From the NCBI RefSeq assembly GCF_003121845.1, contig NZ_QEWQ01000004.1, positions 350,944 to 414,943 on the forward strand: a stretch of DNA of 64,000 bases. The letters run 5' to 3'. The stretch comes from Ignatzschineria ureiclastica (GTDB taxonomy: Bacteria > Pseudomonadota > Gammaproteobacteria > Cardiobacteriales > Wohlfahrtiimonadaceae). Below, one piece after another: positions 49,699-59,099 of this stretch. A model generated the notes under the pieces. It was not told the origin of the DNA. It saw only the letters and a program-made list of their open reading frames with translations, and ran no database searches. A program made the position numbers and the translations under genes. The stretch's first letter is position 1. Each line of letters begins with the position of its first letter.

Positions 49699-52600
49699 TT
49701 AGAAATCGTAACGGAAATCCATTTTTACACGACCATTTTTATAGCTATCTTTTCCTTTTGTCATCGAAACCGATCCAGAGGTTGTCCAATGGCGATTTTG
49801 CTTCATCTGTACGCCTAATTCCACTTGATAGAGATTGTGGCTTCCAGCAGCTTCAACGCGAGTTTGATTTAACTCTCCTTGTAGCTTAATACGATAAGGC
49901 TTGCTGTTGTGAATATAGTTCACTTCTGCAAATGGTTGGAAACGGATGCCTTGATAGGTTAAACGAGCACCTAAACGAGTTTGTAGATTGCCACTTTCAC
50001 TCGATACTTTAGTGCCATCCATCATCGTGTGATTACGATCTTTGACATTAAACCAAGTCACCTGTGCTTGAGGTTGTAACGTCACTTTCTCACTCAGATT
50101 AAGCTCATAACCCGCTTCAATAGAGGCAATCCAACCCCGTGCGCGATAACTATCTGTCGATTGGCCTTGCCCCGTCACACGATTATGAGTCGTTACATAT
50201 TGTGCCCACAAATCGATATAACGTTGATTATGCCCATCAAATTGATAATGACCATAAGCACCTAAGGCAAAACCTGTAGAGCGATGATCTGCTTTTTTAC
50301 CCGTATAATGATTTTTACTACTACCGTTACTATAACCATAGGCAGCCATTACACCGGCAATGAATTGATCTTGTTGCCAAATATCTTTACCGATATGAAG
50401 CGTAAAGCTTTTGAAATCAGATTTCAGGCTGCGATCTTCCGCTGTTTTATAAGAACCAAACGTGGCTCTAGCGCTCACCCAGATATCATCATATCCATCC
50501 ACATATTGACGATCGTGATATTTAAACGAGAACATCTCATTACTCAAGATCAGATTTGTCAAATAGCTCGCAGATTCGGGGGCTAAGATAATCGATTTAG
50601 AATTCGCAGATTCAAGATCCTTATTATCAGAGATCTGTTGTTCCTCTTCTTCTTGAGCTTCGTCTTCCGCTTGAACTCCGTCTTCCGCTTGAACTTCGTC
50701 TTCCGCTTGAGCTTCGTCTTCTACCGGAGTTTCGTCCTCAACAACCACTTCATCATTGGCTGGCGTTTCGTCTTCAACAATCACTTCATCATTGACTGGC
50801 GTTTCGTCTTCAACGATCACTTCATCATTGACTGGCGTTTCGTCTTCAATGATCACTTCATCATTGACTGGCGTTTCGTCTTCAACGATCACTTCATCAT
50901 TTGCCGGAGTTTCGTCCTCAACAACCACTTCATCATTGGCTGGCGTTTCGTCTTCAACGATCACTTCATCATTGACTGGTGTTTCATCTTCAACGATCAC
51001 TTCATCATTTGCCGGAGTTTCATCTTCAACGATCACTTCATCATTTGCCGGAGTTTCATCTTCAACGATCACTTCATCATTGGCAGGCGTTTCGTCCTCA
51101 ACAACCACTTCATCATTGACTGGTGTTTCGTCTTCAATCACAGGAATATCTGTTGACTGATCCCCGGGGATCTTATCCTCCACCGATGTTCTGTCTCCAC
51201 TCAGATCATCCGGATTGGTTACAATAGGATTGTCCGCATCAGATTTTATAATTGGCTCATTAGGCTCAATATCCTGATGATCCCCAGGGATCTCAACAAT
51301 GGGTTGCTCTGTTTGATCATTTTGATCTAAATCTTCTGTAGGTTGCTCTACCGGCGTTTCTACAGGAATTTCTGTCGGTGCTTCGTTTGGAACTTCAACA
51401 GGTGATTCTACCGGCGTTTCCGTAGGTACTTCAGTTGGCACTTCTGTCGGTACTTCATTTGGAATTTCAACAGGTAACTCTACCGGTGTTTCCGTAGGTA
51501 CTTCAGTTGGCACATCTGTCGGTACTTCGTTTGGAACTTCAACAGGTAATTCTACCGGCGTTTCCGTAGGTACTTCAGTTGGCACTTCTGTCGGTACTTC
51601 GTTTGGAACTTCAACAGGTGATTCTACCGGTGTTTCCGTAGGTACTTCAGTTGGCACATCTGTCGGTGCTTCGTTTGGAACTTCAACAGGTGATTCTACC
51701 GGTGTTTCCGTAGGTACTTCAGTTGGCACTTCGCTTGGAACTTCAATAGGTGATTCTACCGGCGGTTCAACCGGAACTACTTCGACAGGTTTCTTCTCTG
51801 GTAACTCCGCAGGTACTTCTTTCACATTACTGAGATACCAGCTATTTTGCCCCTCCACTAAATCAGGGTCATTTAATTCAGCACGACCTACAAGTAGGTA
51901 TTCTGTTCCACCATCTGTGACACGTTGCCCAGGTGCCAATGATAAAGTGAGGTCAGATTCCCCTTCAATATGCGCAAGTAAAATACCCTTTTTCGTCAAT
52001 TGACCAAGATCTTTAATCTTGCCATTAATAGCGACATAACTCTCACCACTTGCCTGACCTTTAACCCAGAGCAGATCTTTATGACCGGCTACTAATGGAT
52101 TATTAGGATCTTCCTCTCGCACTGCGATATTACCAAAATGCAGTGTACTCCCTTTTTCACCGGTATAATCGCCATTAACCACTAACATCCCATTGCGGTT
52201 TTGACTGAGATCGGTTGCACTACCAATAAAGATATCACCGGCGTTATGCAGATCTTGCAGATGATTATTGCCAGAGGCTAGCAAGCTTGTACCTTGCCCA
52301 ACATTCAGATTAGCTACACCTAAATCCCTATCATTGAGCGCTAAAGTTGTACCTGCATTTTGTAGGAAAATCGTACCGGCAATGTGAGATTGATCTTGAG
52401 TAATAGTCGTATTACCGCCTCTAAAGATCAATTTCTGACCGGCATCAATACTCATTTCACCGGCAATATTACTGCCCTTTTGGATAATGACATCCCCATC
52501 ATAAACCGTAAACTTCCCACCTTTAGAGAGATCTAAATGCCCTAAAAGCGCCATCTCTCCCTCAACAAGTCCTGCAGAATTTTTACGATTAATCACAAAT

Positions 52601-54558
52601 TCTGCCATCGGCGCAACAAAAAGCCCACCCTCTACTTCAACAGTGCCCACTGCATCATAAAGCGCTTCTTCTTTAAGCGTGAGATCGCCGAAAACAGTCA
52701 AGCTTCCTGCTTTAACAATATCGTAGAATAGCGGTGTACTTTCTTCTGATAAGTCTTCATTTGATGATTCATTAGAATTGCGACCTTTCATCACGTTAAG
52801 ATACTCATCATACGTTAAGCCGTGATGTGCATAATCGTTGGCAAAATGTAACCGAGCTACTTTCTCATCACCATTAGGGAGTAGCAGTGTTTCCCCATCC
52901 GCATAAGTTGCATCTAACCAGGCACTTTTTTCGCCTAATGTCATATTACGATCTACTAGAATTTGATTACTTCCAGAGAATACAAGGCTTTCATCACCGA
53001 TAGTCCACTCAGATAAGCCCATTTTAGTCGCTAATAAGACAGCATCGCTTTTCGCCCCTAATACAAATCCTTCATTACCTTTGACATTAATATTACCGGA
53101 TAATGCGTTGACTTTTAAACCATCATTAGCAAGCAGGTTTTCACTCACCAGTAATTGACTACCGGTTACATTGAGGCGATTATCACTACCTTTAAAGATA
53201 ATATTGTGCTTTGAGCTCACCATTGCCGACATTTTGCTAAAGTATGATTGTAAACCATCGACAGGTTGATTCGGTTGACGTTGATGATCAGGGAACCCGC
53301 TATTATGGCGGAATTCATTACCATCATTAATATCAAGCGTTCCTCGCTCAATAACGGCTTCTTGATGCAGTTCTAATTCAGAACCGGTTTTCACTGTAAA
53401 ATAACCATAGCCATTATTCTCGCGACTATTGAGCTTCTCTAGTGTGCCTTTTACTTCTAATTTAGAATGATTCGTTAATGAAAGCCCTGAGTTATGCCCT
53501 GAGAATTGTACATTTTTCTCGGCAACGCCTTGGCTGTTATTGTTAAGATAGATATTACCGCGATCAAATGTTGCCTCTTGTTTAAGATCAAGCTTCGCAT
53601 CATAAGCACTAATGGAAACATTGAACGCATTATTTCCGGCAAAGGTTGTTTCACCATTGACCACTAAACTTGATTTAGGCGTTAAATGAACGACTCCACC
53701 TTGTGGTGTATTGGGAATATGGTAAAAACGAACTCCCTCTTCTGCACCTGTTTGCTCAATTTCAGCGAAGAAATAGCGATCAGGATCTTGGCTATCACGG
53801 GATAATCTTGCACTATCGCCGGCGATAAAGCGTAATTGATTGACCACTTCTTGGCTATAAATACCCACAACAGAGAAATCACTAATCGTAAGATCATTAT
53901 TATGACCTAAGAGAGAGTGATCTTTCTCGGCATCTTGCCCAACATAGAGATATGCGTTGTTTTTAACATAAGTCGTACCGACATAATCATTGGCATCTTC
54001 TCCTTTGAGGAAGATCTTCCGACCATAACGGTCATCTTGTCCGGTATTAAATAATATTCCATCACCATAGTCATTGATTTTTAAACCTAAACTATCGAGG
54101 CTATATCGGATGTTTTCAGGCACATCATACAATCCAACCTGAATCGCGGAACGTACTCGAGTACTATTCAATTTGGCATTCGGCGCTTCAAAGGTCACAT
54201 CCTGTTGTCCTGTGAGCGATGAATCAAAAATAATGCCATTGATGCTATCGCGTGTAATACCATCCCGAGACATTACTTCGTGATCGGGATAATAAATTTG
54301 ATCATTTTGATGACGAATCACAAAGTTAGGATTTTGCGCCATTGCAATATTAATACTACTGCCACTCAAACCTAAAAAGGTAGCTAATGCTAATAATTTA
54401 TATTTGGCTCCATTGGTATTAGGCCATACTGTCAATTTATCCACTGCATTCACAGTTTGTTGGCAACTTTTTACCTTACCACTTCTGCGCGCAAGCTCCG
54501 ATGTTACTACCCAATGACCGAGGATTCCATTCCACACAACCTTATAAATCTTATTCAT
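49699..54558 (-). CDS. type V autotransporter with repeat-rich stalk, 1619 aa
   Basis: Secreted or surface protein that crosses the outer membrane through its own barrel. The N-terminus MNKIYKVVWNGILGHWVVTSEL is an extended signal peptide region; a hydrophobic core follows and cleavage is likely after NIAMA. Residues ~75-900 look like a beta-helix passenger (repeated short beta segments, LYVGQDAEKDHSLLGHNNDLTI style). Residues 947-1066 are five 24-aa Pro/Glu/Val repeats and 1142-1273 eleven 12-aa acidic repeats, a likely stalk. The last ~275 residues are an autotransporter beta-domain ending MDFRYDF. No catalytic triad recognised; probably an adhesin. Confidence 0.9.
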   Translation of the reverse strand: MNKIYKVVWNGILGHWVVTSELARRSGKVKSCQQTVNAVDKLTVWPNTNGAKYKLLALATFLGLSGSSINIAMAQNPNFVIRHQNDQIYYPDHEVMSRDGITRDSINGIIFDSSLTGQQDVTFEAPNAKLNSTRVRSAIQVGLYDVPENIRYSLDSLGLKINDYGDGILFNTGQDDRYGRKIFLKGEDANDYVGTTYVKNNAYLYVGQDAEKDHSLLGHNNDLTISDFSVVGIYSQEVVNQLRFIAGDSARLSRDSQDPDRYFFAEIEQTGAEEGVRFYHIPNTPQGGVVHLTPKSSLVVNGETTFAGNNAFNVSISAYDAKLDLKQEATFDRGNIYLNNNSQGVAEKNVQFSGHNSGLSLTNHSKLEVKGTLEKLNSRENNGYGYFTVKTGSELELHQEAVIERGTLDINDGNEFRHNSGFPDHQRQPNQPVDGLQSYFSKMSAMVSSKHNIIFKGSDNRLNVTGSQLLVSENLLANDGLKVNALSGNINVKGNEGFVLGAKSDAVLLATKMGLSEWTIGDESLVFSGSNQILVDRNMTLGEKSAWLDATYADGETLLLPNGDEKVARLHFANDYAHHGLTYDEYLNVMKGRNSNESSNEDLSEESTPLFYDIVKAGSLTVFGDLTLKEEALYDAVGTVEVEGGLFVAPMAEFVINRKNSAGLVEGEMALLGHLDLSKGGKFTVYDGDVIIQKGSNIAGEMSIDAGQKLIFRGGNTTITQDQSHIAGTIFLQNAGTTLALNDRDLGVANLNVGQGTSLLASGNNHLQDLHNAGDIFIGSATDLSQNRNGMLVVNGDYTGEKGSTLHFGNIAVREEDPNNPLVAGHKDLLWVKGQASGESYVAINGKIKDLGQLTKKGILLAHIEGESDLTLSLAPGQRVTDGGTEYLLVGRAELNDPDLVEGQNSWYLSNVKEVPAELPEKKPVEVVPVEPPVESPIEVPSEVPTEVPTETPVESPVEVPNEAPTDVPTEVPTETPVESPVEVPNEVPTEVPTEVPTETPVELPVEVPNEVPTDVPTEVPTETPVELPVEIPNEVPTEVPTEVPTETPVESPVEVPNEAPTEIPVETPVEQPTEDLDQNDQTEQPIVEIPGDHQDIEPNEPIIKSDADNPIVTNPDDLSGDRTSVEDKIPGDQSTDIPVIEDETPVNDEVVVEDETPANDEVIVEDETPANDEVIVEDETPANDEVIVEDETPVNDEVIVEDETPANDEVVVEDETPANDEVIVEDETPVNDEVIIEDETPVNDEVIVEDETPVNDEVIVEDETPANDEVVVEDETPVEDEAQAEDEVQAEDGVQAEDEAQEEEEQQISDNKDLESANSKSIILAPESASYLTNLILSNEMFSFKYHDRQYVDGYDDIWVSARATFGSYKTAEDRSLKSDFKSFTLHIGKDIWQQDQFIAGVMAAYGYSNGSSKNHYTGKKADHRSTGFALGAYGHYQFDGHNQRYIDLWAQYVTTHNRVTGQGQSTDSYRARGWIASIEAGYELNLSEKVTLQPQAQVTWFNVKDRNHTMMDGTKVSSESGNLQTRLGARLTYQGIRFQPFAEVNYIHNSKPYRIKLQGELNQTRVEAAGSHNLYQVELGVQMKQNRHWTTSGSVSMTKGKDSYKNGRVKMDFRYDF
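50740..51135 (-). repeat. 11 x 36-bp tandem array (12-aa acidic repeat)
   Basis: Encodes EDETPxNDEVxV (x = A/V, V/I), eleven regular units with a degenerate twelfth (50704-50739). The array continues into four 18-bp units, EDEAQA-like, at 50650-50721. All units are multiples of three, so copy changes keep the frame. Confidence 0.95.
51361..51720 (-). repeat. 5 x 72-bp tandem array (24-aa Pro/Glu/Val repeat)
   Basis: Units start with EVPTETPVE and are 72 bp apart (unit starts at 51720, 51648, 51576, 51504, 51432). Variable positions are S/L, V/I, A/V and T-D/T-E. A partly similar stretch precedes it (PVESPIEVPSEVPT). Lies between the passenger and the acidic array. Confidence 0.95.
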
Positions 54559-54597
54559 TTTTTAACCATTTTTATCTAACAAAAAATAACAACGGCG

Positions 54598-54626
54598 AGT
54601 ATATATTGACCTAGATCAATTTACAA
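54598..54626 (-). promoter_or_regulatory. autotransporter promoter with palindrome in the spacer
   Basis: On the minus strand: -35 TTGTAA, 17-nt spacer, -10 TATACT, about 40 nt before the ATG. The spacer holds TTGATCTAGGTCAA, which resembles the FNR/ANR box TTGAT-N4-ATCAA with one mismatch. A regulator bound there would cover the promoter, so repression is the simplest reading. Confidence 0.5.
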
Positions 54627-55077
54627 CTCTTGACAATAAAAGATGATTACTAATCATTTATAAAGTTTTTTATTAAATTTTAGATCATAAGCAATAGATT
54701 ACGACCCAAATATTGTAAATATTTTGGTAAATTTATGTAAATTTGATAATAAAACTCATTTAACAAAATATGTGAATTTTACTGATTATATCGAGGTTAC
54801 AAGCAAATTGAGTGAGGCTTTTACCCTAAATCAATAAGATAGAATGACTTTTTAGGGGGGCAATAATTGTTTAGCTTTTAATTACATAAAAGCACATTAT
54901 TTCCTTAATTTTTAATATAGAATCCCATAAAATGATCATTTTTTATACTATTTTTGCCTATTTTATAGGCAATTTTGAGTGAAAAAACCTCTTCCACGCT
55001 CTACTTTTCTTCAACTTTTTCATAAAGTTATTTTTAAAATGAGTCTCCACAAGCGATTCACTTTACTTTTTTGAGAC
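54627..55077. other. AT-rich intergenic region upstream of the autotransporter
   Basis: About 450 bp between the autotransporter promoter and the htpG terminator. Very AT-rich, with several TTTAT/TAAAT runs. No gene or recognised element. Confidence 0.5.
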
Positions 55078-55114
55078 ATAAAAAAACACTCTACGAACAA
55101 CTGTTCATAGAGTG
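55078..55114 (-). terminator. terminator of htpG
   Basis: CACTCTATGAAC / GTTCGTAGAGTG-type stem with one wobble pair, followed on the minus strand by a run of seven U residues. Confidence 0.88.
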
Positions 55115-55242
55115 CTTCACTGCTTTAAGTCACTAATGTTAAGAATCTACAACTTGATCATTGACAAGTTGATGAATGCTTTCAGAATTTTTCTCCTACA
55201 AAGATCTTATCTTCTCAGATGAGACGTTTTCAGATATGACCA

Positions 55243-57153
55243 TTAAGCAATCTTTTCTTTCATTAATCGATTGAGACGCGCTACAAATTCTGACGGATTA
55301 TCTAATTGCGCGCCCTCAAGTAATAGTGCTTCTTCATAGATTAACATTGCGATATCTTCAGCTTCATTGCTATTTTTATCATCTGCTAATGCTTTTAAGA
55401 GCGGATGTTTGGGGTTGATCTCAAGCCAGGGTTTCATTGTGGGAACATCGTGTCCCGCTTCCCGTAACATCTTCTCAAAGTGGCCACTTAATGCGTGTTC
55501 ATTGCGTACAAGTACTGAAGCTGAGTCCGTTAGACGTTTGGAAATTTTAACGCTCTCAACACGATCTCCTAAGACCTCTTTCACCCGATCCACCAATTTT
55601 TGATCTGCTTCCGAGAGATCTTCTTTTTGATCTTTCTCTTCTGCAGTTTCGCCATCGAGTTTCACATCCCCTTTGGCGACATTGACCATCTCTGTGCCGT
55701 CAAATTCGTGTAAGAATCCAGTCATCCAATCATCAATCACATCGGTCATTAAGAGCACTTCAATACCTTTTGATTTGAAAATCTCAAGATGAGGGCTATT
55801 CTTCGCTGTATTCAAAGAATCAGCAGTAATATAGTAGATCTTATCTTGCCCTTCTTGCATTCGCTCTTTATAAGCTTTAAGCGATACAACCTCTTCATCC
55901 GTTACCGTAGAAGCAAAACGTAAGAGCGAAGCAATTTTTTCACGATTACTGAAATCTTCTCCTAATCCCTCTTTGATCACTCGACCAAACTGCTTCCAGA
56001 ATGTTTGATATTTAGTCTCATCTTGCGTTAATGACTCAAGCATTGTTAATGAACGGCGAGTGAGACCTTGGCGAATCGTGTCGATTGTTTTGGAGCTTTG
56101 TAAAATTTCCCGCGAGATATTGAGCGGTAAATCTTGCGTGTCCACAACCCCTTGCATAAAGCGTAAATAGCGAGGAATCAATTTGTCAGAGCCTTCCATA
56201 ATAAAGACACGCTGAACATAGAGATCAATACCATATTTCACTTCTTGATCCCACAATCCTCTCGGCGCGACCGCCGGCACATAGAGTAATGAGGTATAAG
56301 AGGTATTACCCTCTACACGATTATGGCTCCACGTGAGTGGGTCAGTATAATCATTCGTTAATTCTTTATAGAAAGCGATATATTCCTCATCGCTCACCTC
56401 TGAACGTTCCCGTTGCCAGAGAGATTCTGCTGAGTTGATCTGCTCAATAACCCGCTCAGTTTTGAGTTCGCTCTCCTCTTCACCCTCTTTAGGCATAATC
56501 GGCTTTTCAACAGCCATCATAATGGGATAAGCGATATGATCGGAATATTTCTTCACAATATCCTTAATCGACCATTCATTTAAGAGATCGACATCCTCAT
56601 CTCGCATATGAAGTGTTACCGTTGTCCCCGCTTTTTCCCGATTGGTTGGCGCAATGGTAAACTCCCCTTGCCCTTCAGAACGCCAATAAGTAGCGCTATC
56701 TGCAGGCTCTCCTGCCCGGCGAGTAGTTAATTCAATCTCTTTAGCCACGATAAAGGCGGAGTAGAAACCCACCCCAAATTGCCCGATTAATTGAGAAGCA
56801 TTTTTCTGATCCGCTTCTAATTTCTCTAAGAATGCTTTAGTACCCGATTTTGCGATTGTACCGATATTTTCGATCACATCTTCCCGAGTCATCCCGATCC
56901 CATTATCAGTGATCGTTAAGGTTTTCGCTTCAGGATCAAAGGCAATCTCAATTTCAGGATTGCCCTGTCCTTCAATTAATAGAGGATCAGTCAATCCAGC
57001 AAAACGGCGCTTATCCAATGCATCTGACGCATTTGAAATCAACTCCCGAAGAAAGATCTCTCTATTGGAATAGAGAGAATGAATCATCAGGTTTAAAAGT
57101 TGATTCACTTCTGTCTGAAACTGCATAGTCTCTGCACGTGTTTGATCTGTCAT
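55243..57153 (-). CDS. htpG: chaperone HtpG (Hsp90)
   Basis: ATP-dependent cytosolic chaperone. 636 aa. GHKL ATPase motifs: YSNREIFLRELISNASDALDK, DNGIGMT, GTIAKSGTKAFLE and GQFGVGFYSAF. Middle and C-terminal dimerisation domains are of normal length. GGAG lies before the ATG. A possible heat-shock promoter lies upstream at 57286-57315. Confidence 0.97.
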   Translation of the reverse strand: MTDQTRAETMQFQTEVNQLLNLMIHSLYSNREIFLRELISNASDALDKRRFAGLTDPLLIEGQGNPEIEIAFDPEAKTLTITDNGIGMTREDVIENIGTIAKSGTKAFLEKLEADQKNASQLIGQFGVGFYSAFIVAKEIELTTRRAGEPADSATYWRSEGQGEFTIAPTNREKAGTTVTLHMRDEDVDLLNEWSIKDIVKKYSDHIAYPIMMAVEKPIMPKEGEEESELKTERVIEQINSAESLWQRERSEVSDEEYIAFYKELTNDYTDPLTWSHNRVEGNTSYTSLLYVPAVAPRGLWDQEVKYGIDLYVQRVFIMEGSDKLIPRYLRFMQGVVDTQDLPLNISREILQSSKTIDTIRQGLTRRSLTMLESLTQDETKYQTFWKQFGRVIKEGLGEDFSNREKIASLLRFASTVTDEEVVSLKAYKERMQEGQDKIYYITADSLNTAKNSPHLEIFKSKGIEVLLMTDVIDDWMTGFLHEFDGTEMVNVAKGDVKLDGETAEEKDQKEDLSEADQKLVDRVKEVLGDRVESVKISKRLTDSASVLVRNEHALSGHFEKMLREAGHDVPTMKPWLEINPKHPLLKALADDKNSNEAEDIAMLIYEEALLLEGAQLDNPSEFVARLNRLMKEKIA

Positions 57154-57285
57154 AATCTCCTAACTCCTAATTTTCAATCTATTTCTGCACTATTATGAAT
57201 AAATACTACATATCGTCTCAATATTGAGTCTGATGAAAATCGCTCACTATGGAACGAACTCCCTCAACTTCTTCTAATTGTCTTA

Positions 57286-57315
57286 ATTAATAGTGCTCAT
57301 TTTCCAAATTTCAAG
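57286..57315 (-). promoter_or_regulatory. possible sigma-32 promoter of htpG
   Basis: CTTGAAA at 57315-57309, the sigma-32 -35 consensus, then a 15-nt spacer and CTATTAAT at 57293-57286, which is only a weak match to CCCCATnT. About 130 nt upstream of the start. Context (htpG is usually heat-shock controlled) helps; the -10 is poor. Confidence 0.3.
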
Positions 57316-57435
57316 TCAGAGAGATTCGCTGAATTAAAAATACACAGATATGTGCGCTCAAAATAACGATATCATTATCAGATAATTCCCGGCAATTGGA
57401 CAATCAACCCCATTACATCCATAGGTTGCTCTATA

Positions 57436-57566
57436 TATAGTTAATATCGGATCTTATTCAAATGCCGGCGCATCAGCTGATCAATACGGGGAAGCTATTC
57501 TATCCGGTATCTTGCAAGTATTGTTTAGTACAGTTTGATATTCTTTTGAAGTGCCACACTAGCTAC
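57436..57566 (+). mobile_element. Correia-like miniature element, copy D (long form, 3' end missing)
   Basis: Starts TATAGTTAATATCGG, then ATGCCGGCGCATCAG, CTATCCGGTATCTTGCAAG, and the long-form interior through CACACTAGCTAC. It stops at the psd-like gene's terminator without the AATTTACTATA end. The only copy not between convergent genes; it is downstream of the psd-like gene and upstream of htpG. Confidence 0.75.
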
Positions 57567-57568
57567 AT

Positions 57569-57598
57569 AAAAAACGCCCTATTAACGAATAGAGCGTT
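57569..57598 (-). terminator. terminator of the decarboxylase-antiporter unit
   Basis: AACGCTCTATT / AATAGGGCGTT stem (one wobble) with a 4-nt loop and six U residues on the minus strand, 77 nt after the decarboxylase stop. Confidence 0.85.
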
Positions 57599-57675
57599 CT
57601 ATCTATTAAATTACTTCAATACTTCAATACTTTAATATTCAATACTGCTTCTCTAATTGAATCTTAGAGAGATCC

Positions 57676-58944
57676 CTATTTACGACCTTTAACAGTGGCT
57701 AATTTAGCTCGTACAGGGATATTATGACTATCTAATCCCGGCGTTTGACCGTGTAGATCAAATTCAATATCCACTTCAGGACGGAAAATTAAGCAATGCG
57801 TAGAGCCACCAAAGTGGAACATCCCTATCTCTTGCCCTTTTTCAATATGTTGTCCTTCAAAGACGCGAATATCACAGGTTGAAACTTCTGCCATCCCGAC
57901 AGCCATAAAGCACATTAAACCAATATCAGGATTATCTGCTTCAATGAAGATTAAACCCCGCGTTGCCACTTCAGTAATATATCCTTGAGAATCATTAGGG
58001 CCGGCTGGATCTAAACCTTCAGACAGCGCTTCAGAATAGTAGGTTCCTTCGATAATTTTGGTTTTCACAACCGTTCCTGAAACCGGCGCGTGCCAACGAT
58101 GATAACTTAAAGCACTCAAAAATGCCTGATAGATTGTTCCTCCGACAAATTGCTCGGTCCAAGGATCGTTATCGAGCATAAATTGCAATGCATAAGGCTG
58201 TGCTTTAATCCAATATTTATCCCGCAATTGAACATTTTTTGCAATTCGATACGGCGCTGATTCACAGGCATTAACGATTACTGAGTCATCTTCAGGGGAA
58301 GCGACCGGACGAACGCCCTCTCGGAATCGCCGAGTAAAGAAGTCATCCCAAGATTTAAAGCCATAATGGGGTGCAGAGGGATCGCAGATAAAATCATCCA
58401 CAAAGGTTGGCATCGCTTTTTGTGCATTCGCCCCAAACCAACCAGAAACAGGATCATCGCTTAAAACAGCGGTACTCTCTTCTGATTGTAAGAAAGTTGC
58501 CCACTCATTAAGAATTGCTTTCAGATGCGCATTCACTTTCTCATCTAAAAAACCTGCCCAACCGCCTTTTGTGGCCATTGACCAATCTAAAATCGCATTG
58601 AATGGAAAGCCCACTAAGCCTGTTTCATCAAAATCAGGCGCGTGCGTCATAATCACATTCATCAATTGCAACATATGTTGATAGTCACGCACTTGCGGTA
58701 AATCCGCAGGCGATGTTTTATGCGTATGCGCGACTTGGTCAAACATCTGTGTAAAGAACATATACGCTTTAGGGTCTGTTTCAATAAAGTTTTTGAAATT
58801 TTCGATCACCGGCAATAATGGCGCATCATTTTTCTCTGCTTTCGCCATTATTTTTTCCATCCAAGAGCGTAAAGTTTCATAATCAGACGGCATCCATTTT
58901 CCAACGGTAAAAGTTTTATTCCGTGGTTTCATTACATCTTTCAT
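57676..58944 (-). CDS. PSD-like pyruvoyl-dependent decarboxylase (probable amino acid decarboxylase)
   Basis: 422 aa. The C-terminal half is the phosphatidylserine decarboxylase fold: WDDFFTRRFREGVRP (199-213), YHRWHAPVSGTV (281-292) and the self-cleavage site FGGST, with cleavage expected between G380 and S381 to make the pyruvoyl group. The N-terminal ~190 residues form an extra soluble helical domain, as in the PSD-like proteins that include fungal tryptophan decarboxylase PsiD. There is no membrane helix, and the SPxDG Asp segment of phospholipid enzymes reads NACES (225-229). With an amino acid antiporter next door, a free amino acid (perhaps aromatic) is the likely substrate. Substrate inferred. 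Confidence 0.8.
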   Translation of the reverse strand: MKDVMKPRNKTFTVGKWMPSDYETLRSWMEKIMAKAEKNDAPLLPVIENFKNFIETDPKAYMFFTQMFDQVAHTHKTSPADLPQVRDYQHMLQLMNVIMTHAPDFDETGLVGFPFNAILDWSMATKGGWAGFLDEKVNAHLKAILNEWATFLQSEESTAVLSDDPVSGWFGANAQKAMPTFVDDFICDPSAPHYGFKSWDDFFTRRFREGVRPVASPEDDSVIVNACESAPYRIAKNVQLRDKYWIKAQPYALQFMLDNDPWTEQFVGGTIYQAFLSALSYHRWHAPVSGTVVKTKIIEGTYYSEALSEGLDPAGPNDSQGYITEVATRGLIFIEADNPDIGLMCFMAVGMAEVSTCDIRVFEGQHIEKGQEIGMFHFGGSTHCLIFRPEVDIEFDLHGQTPGLDSHNIPVRAKLATVKGRK

Positions 58945-59099
58945 AGCACTCTCCTTTTATTAGAGTTTTTTGCTTGAATTGATTGTGATTTACAACGAGA
59001 ACTACAATGTAAAGTCCAATGCAAATTCCAATATCACTTTCAATATAAAATCCAATATGAACAACTTATTTAAACGACTATTTGAACGATATTTGATAA

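Noticed and set aside
50740-51135. Regularly spaced repeats resembling a CRISPR array
   Set aside because: Units are contiguous with no unique spacers, encode protein repeats in frame, and no cas genes are present.
50638-51160. Long plus-strand frames over the autotransporter repeat array (Phe/Val-rich and Ser/Thr-rich repeats)
   Set aside because: They are antisense readings of the in-frame 36-bp coding array; no ribosome site or family match.
57676-58944. Reading the decarboxylase as the phospholipid enzyme Psd
   Set aside because: Extra N-terminal domain, no membrane segment, altered Asp motif and an amino acid antiporter partner argue for the PSD-like amino acid group; a canonical psd would be shorter and usually sits elsewhere.
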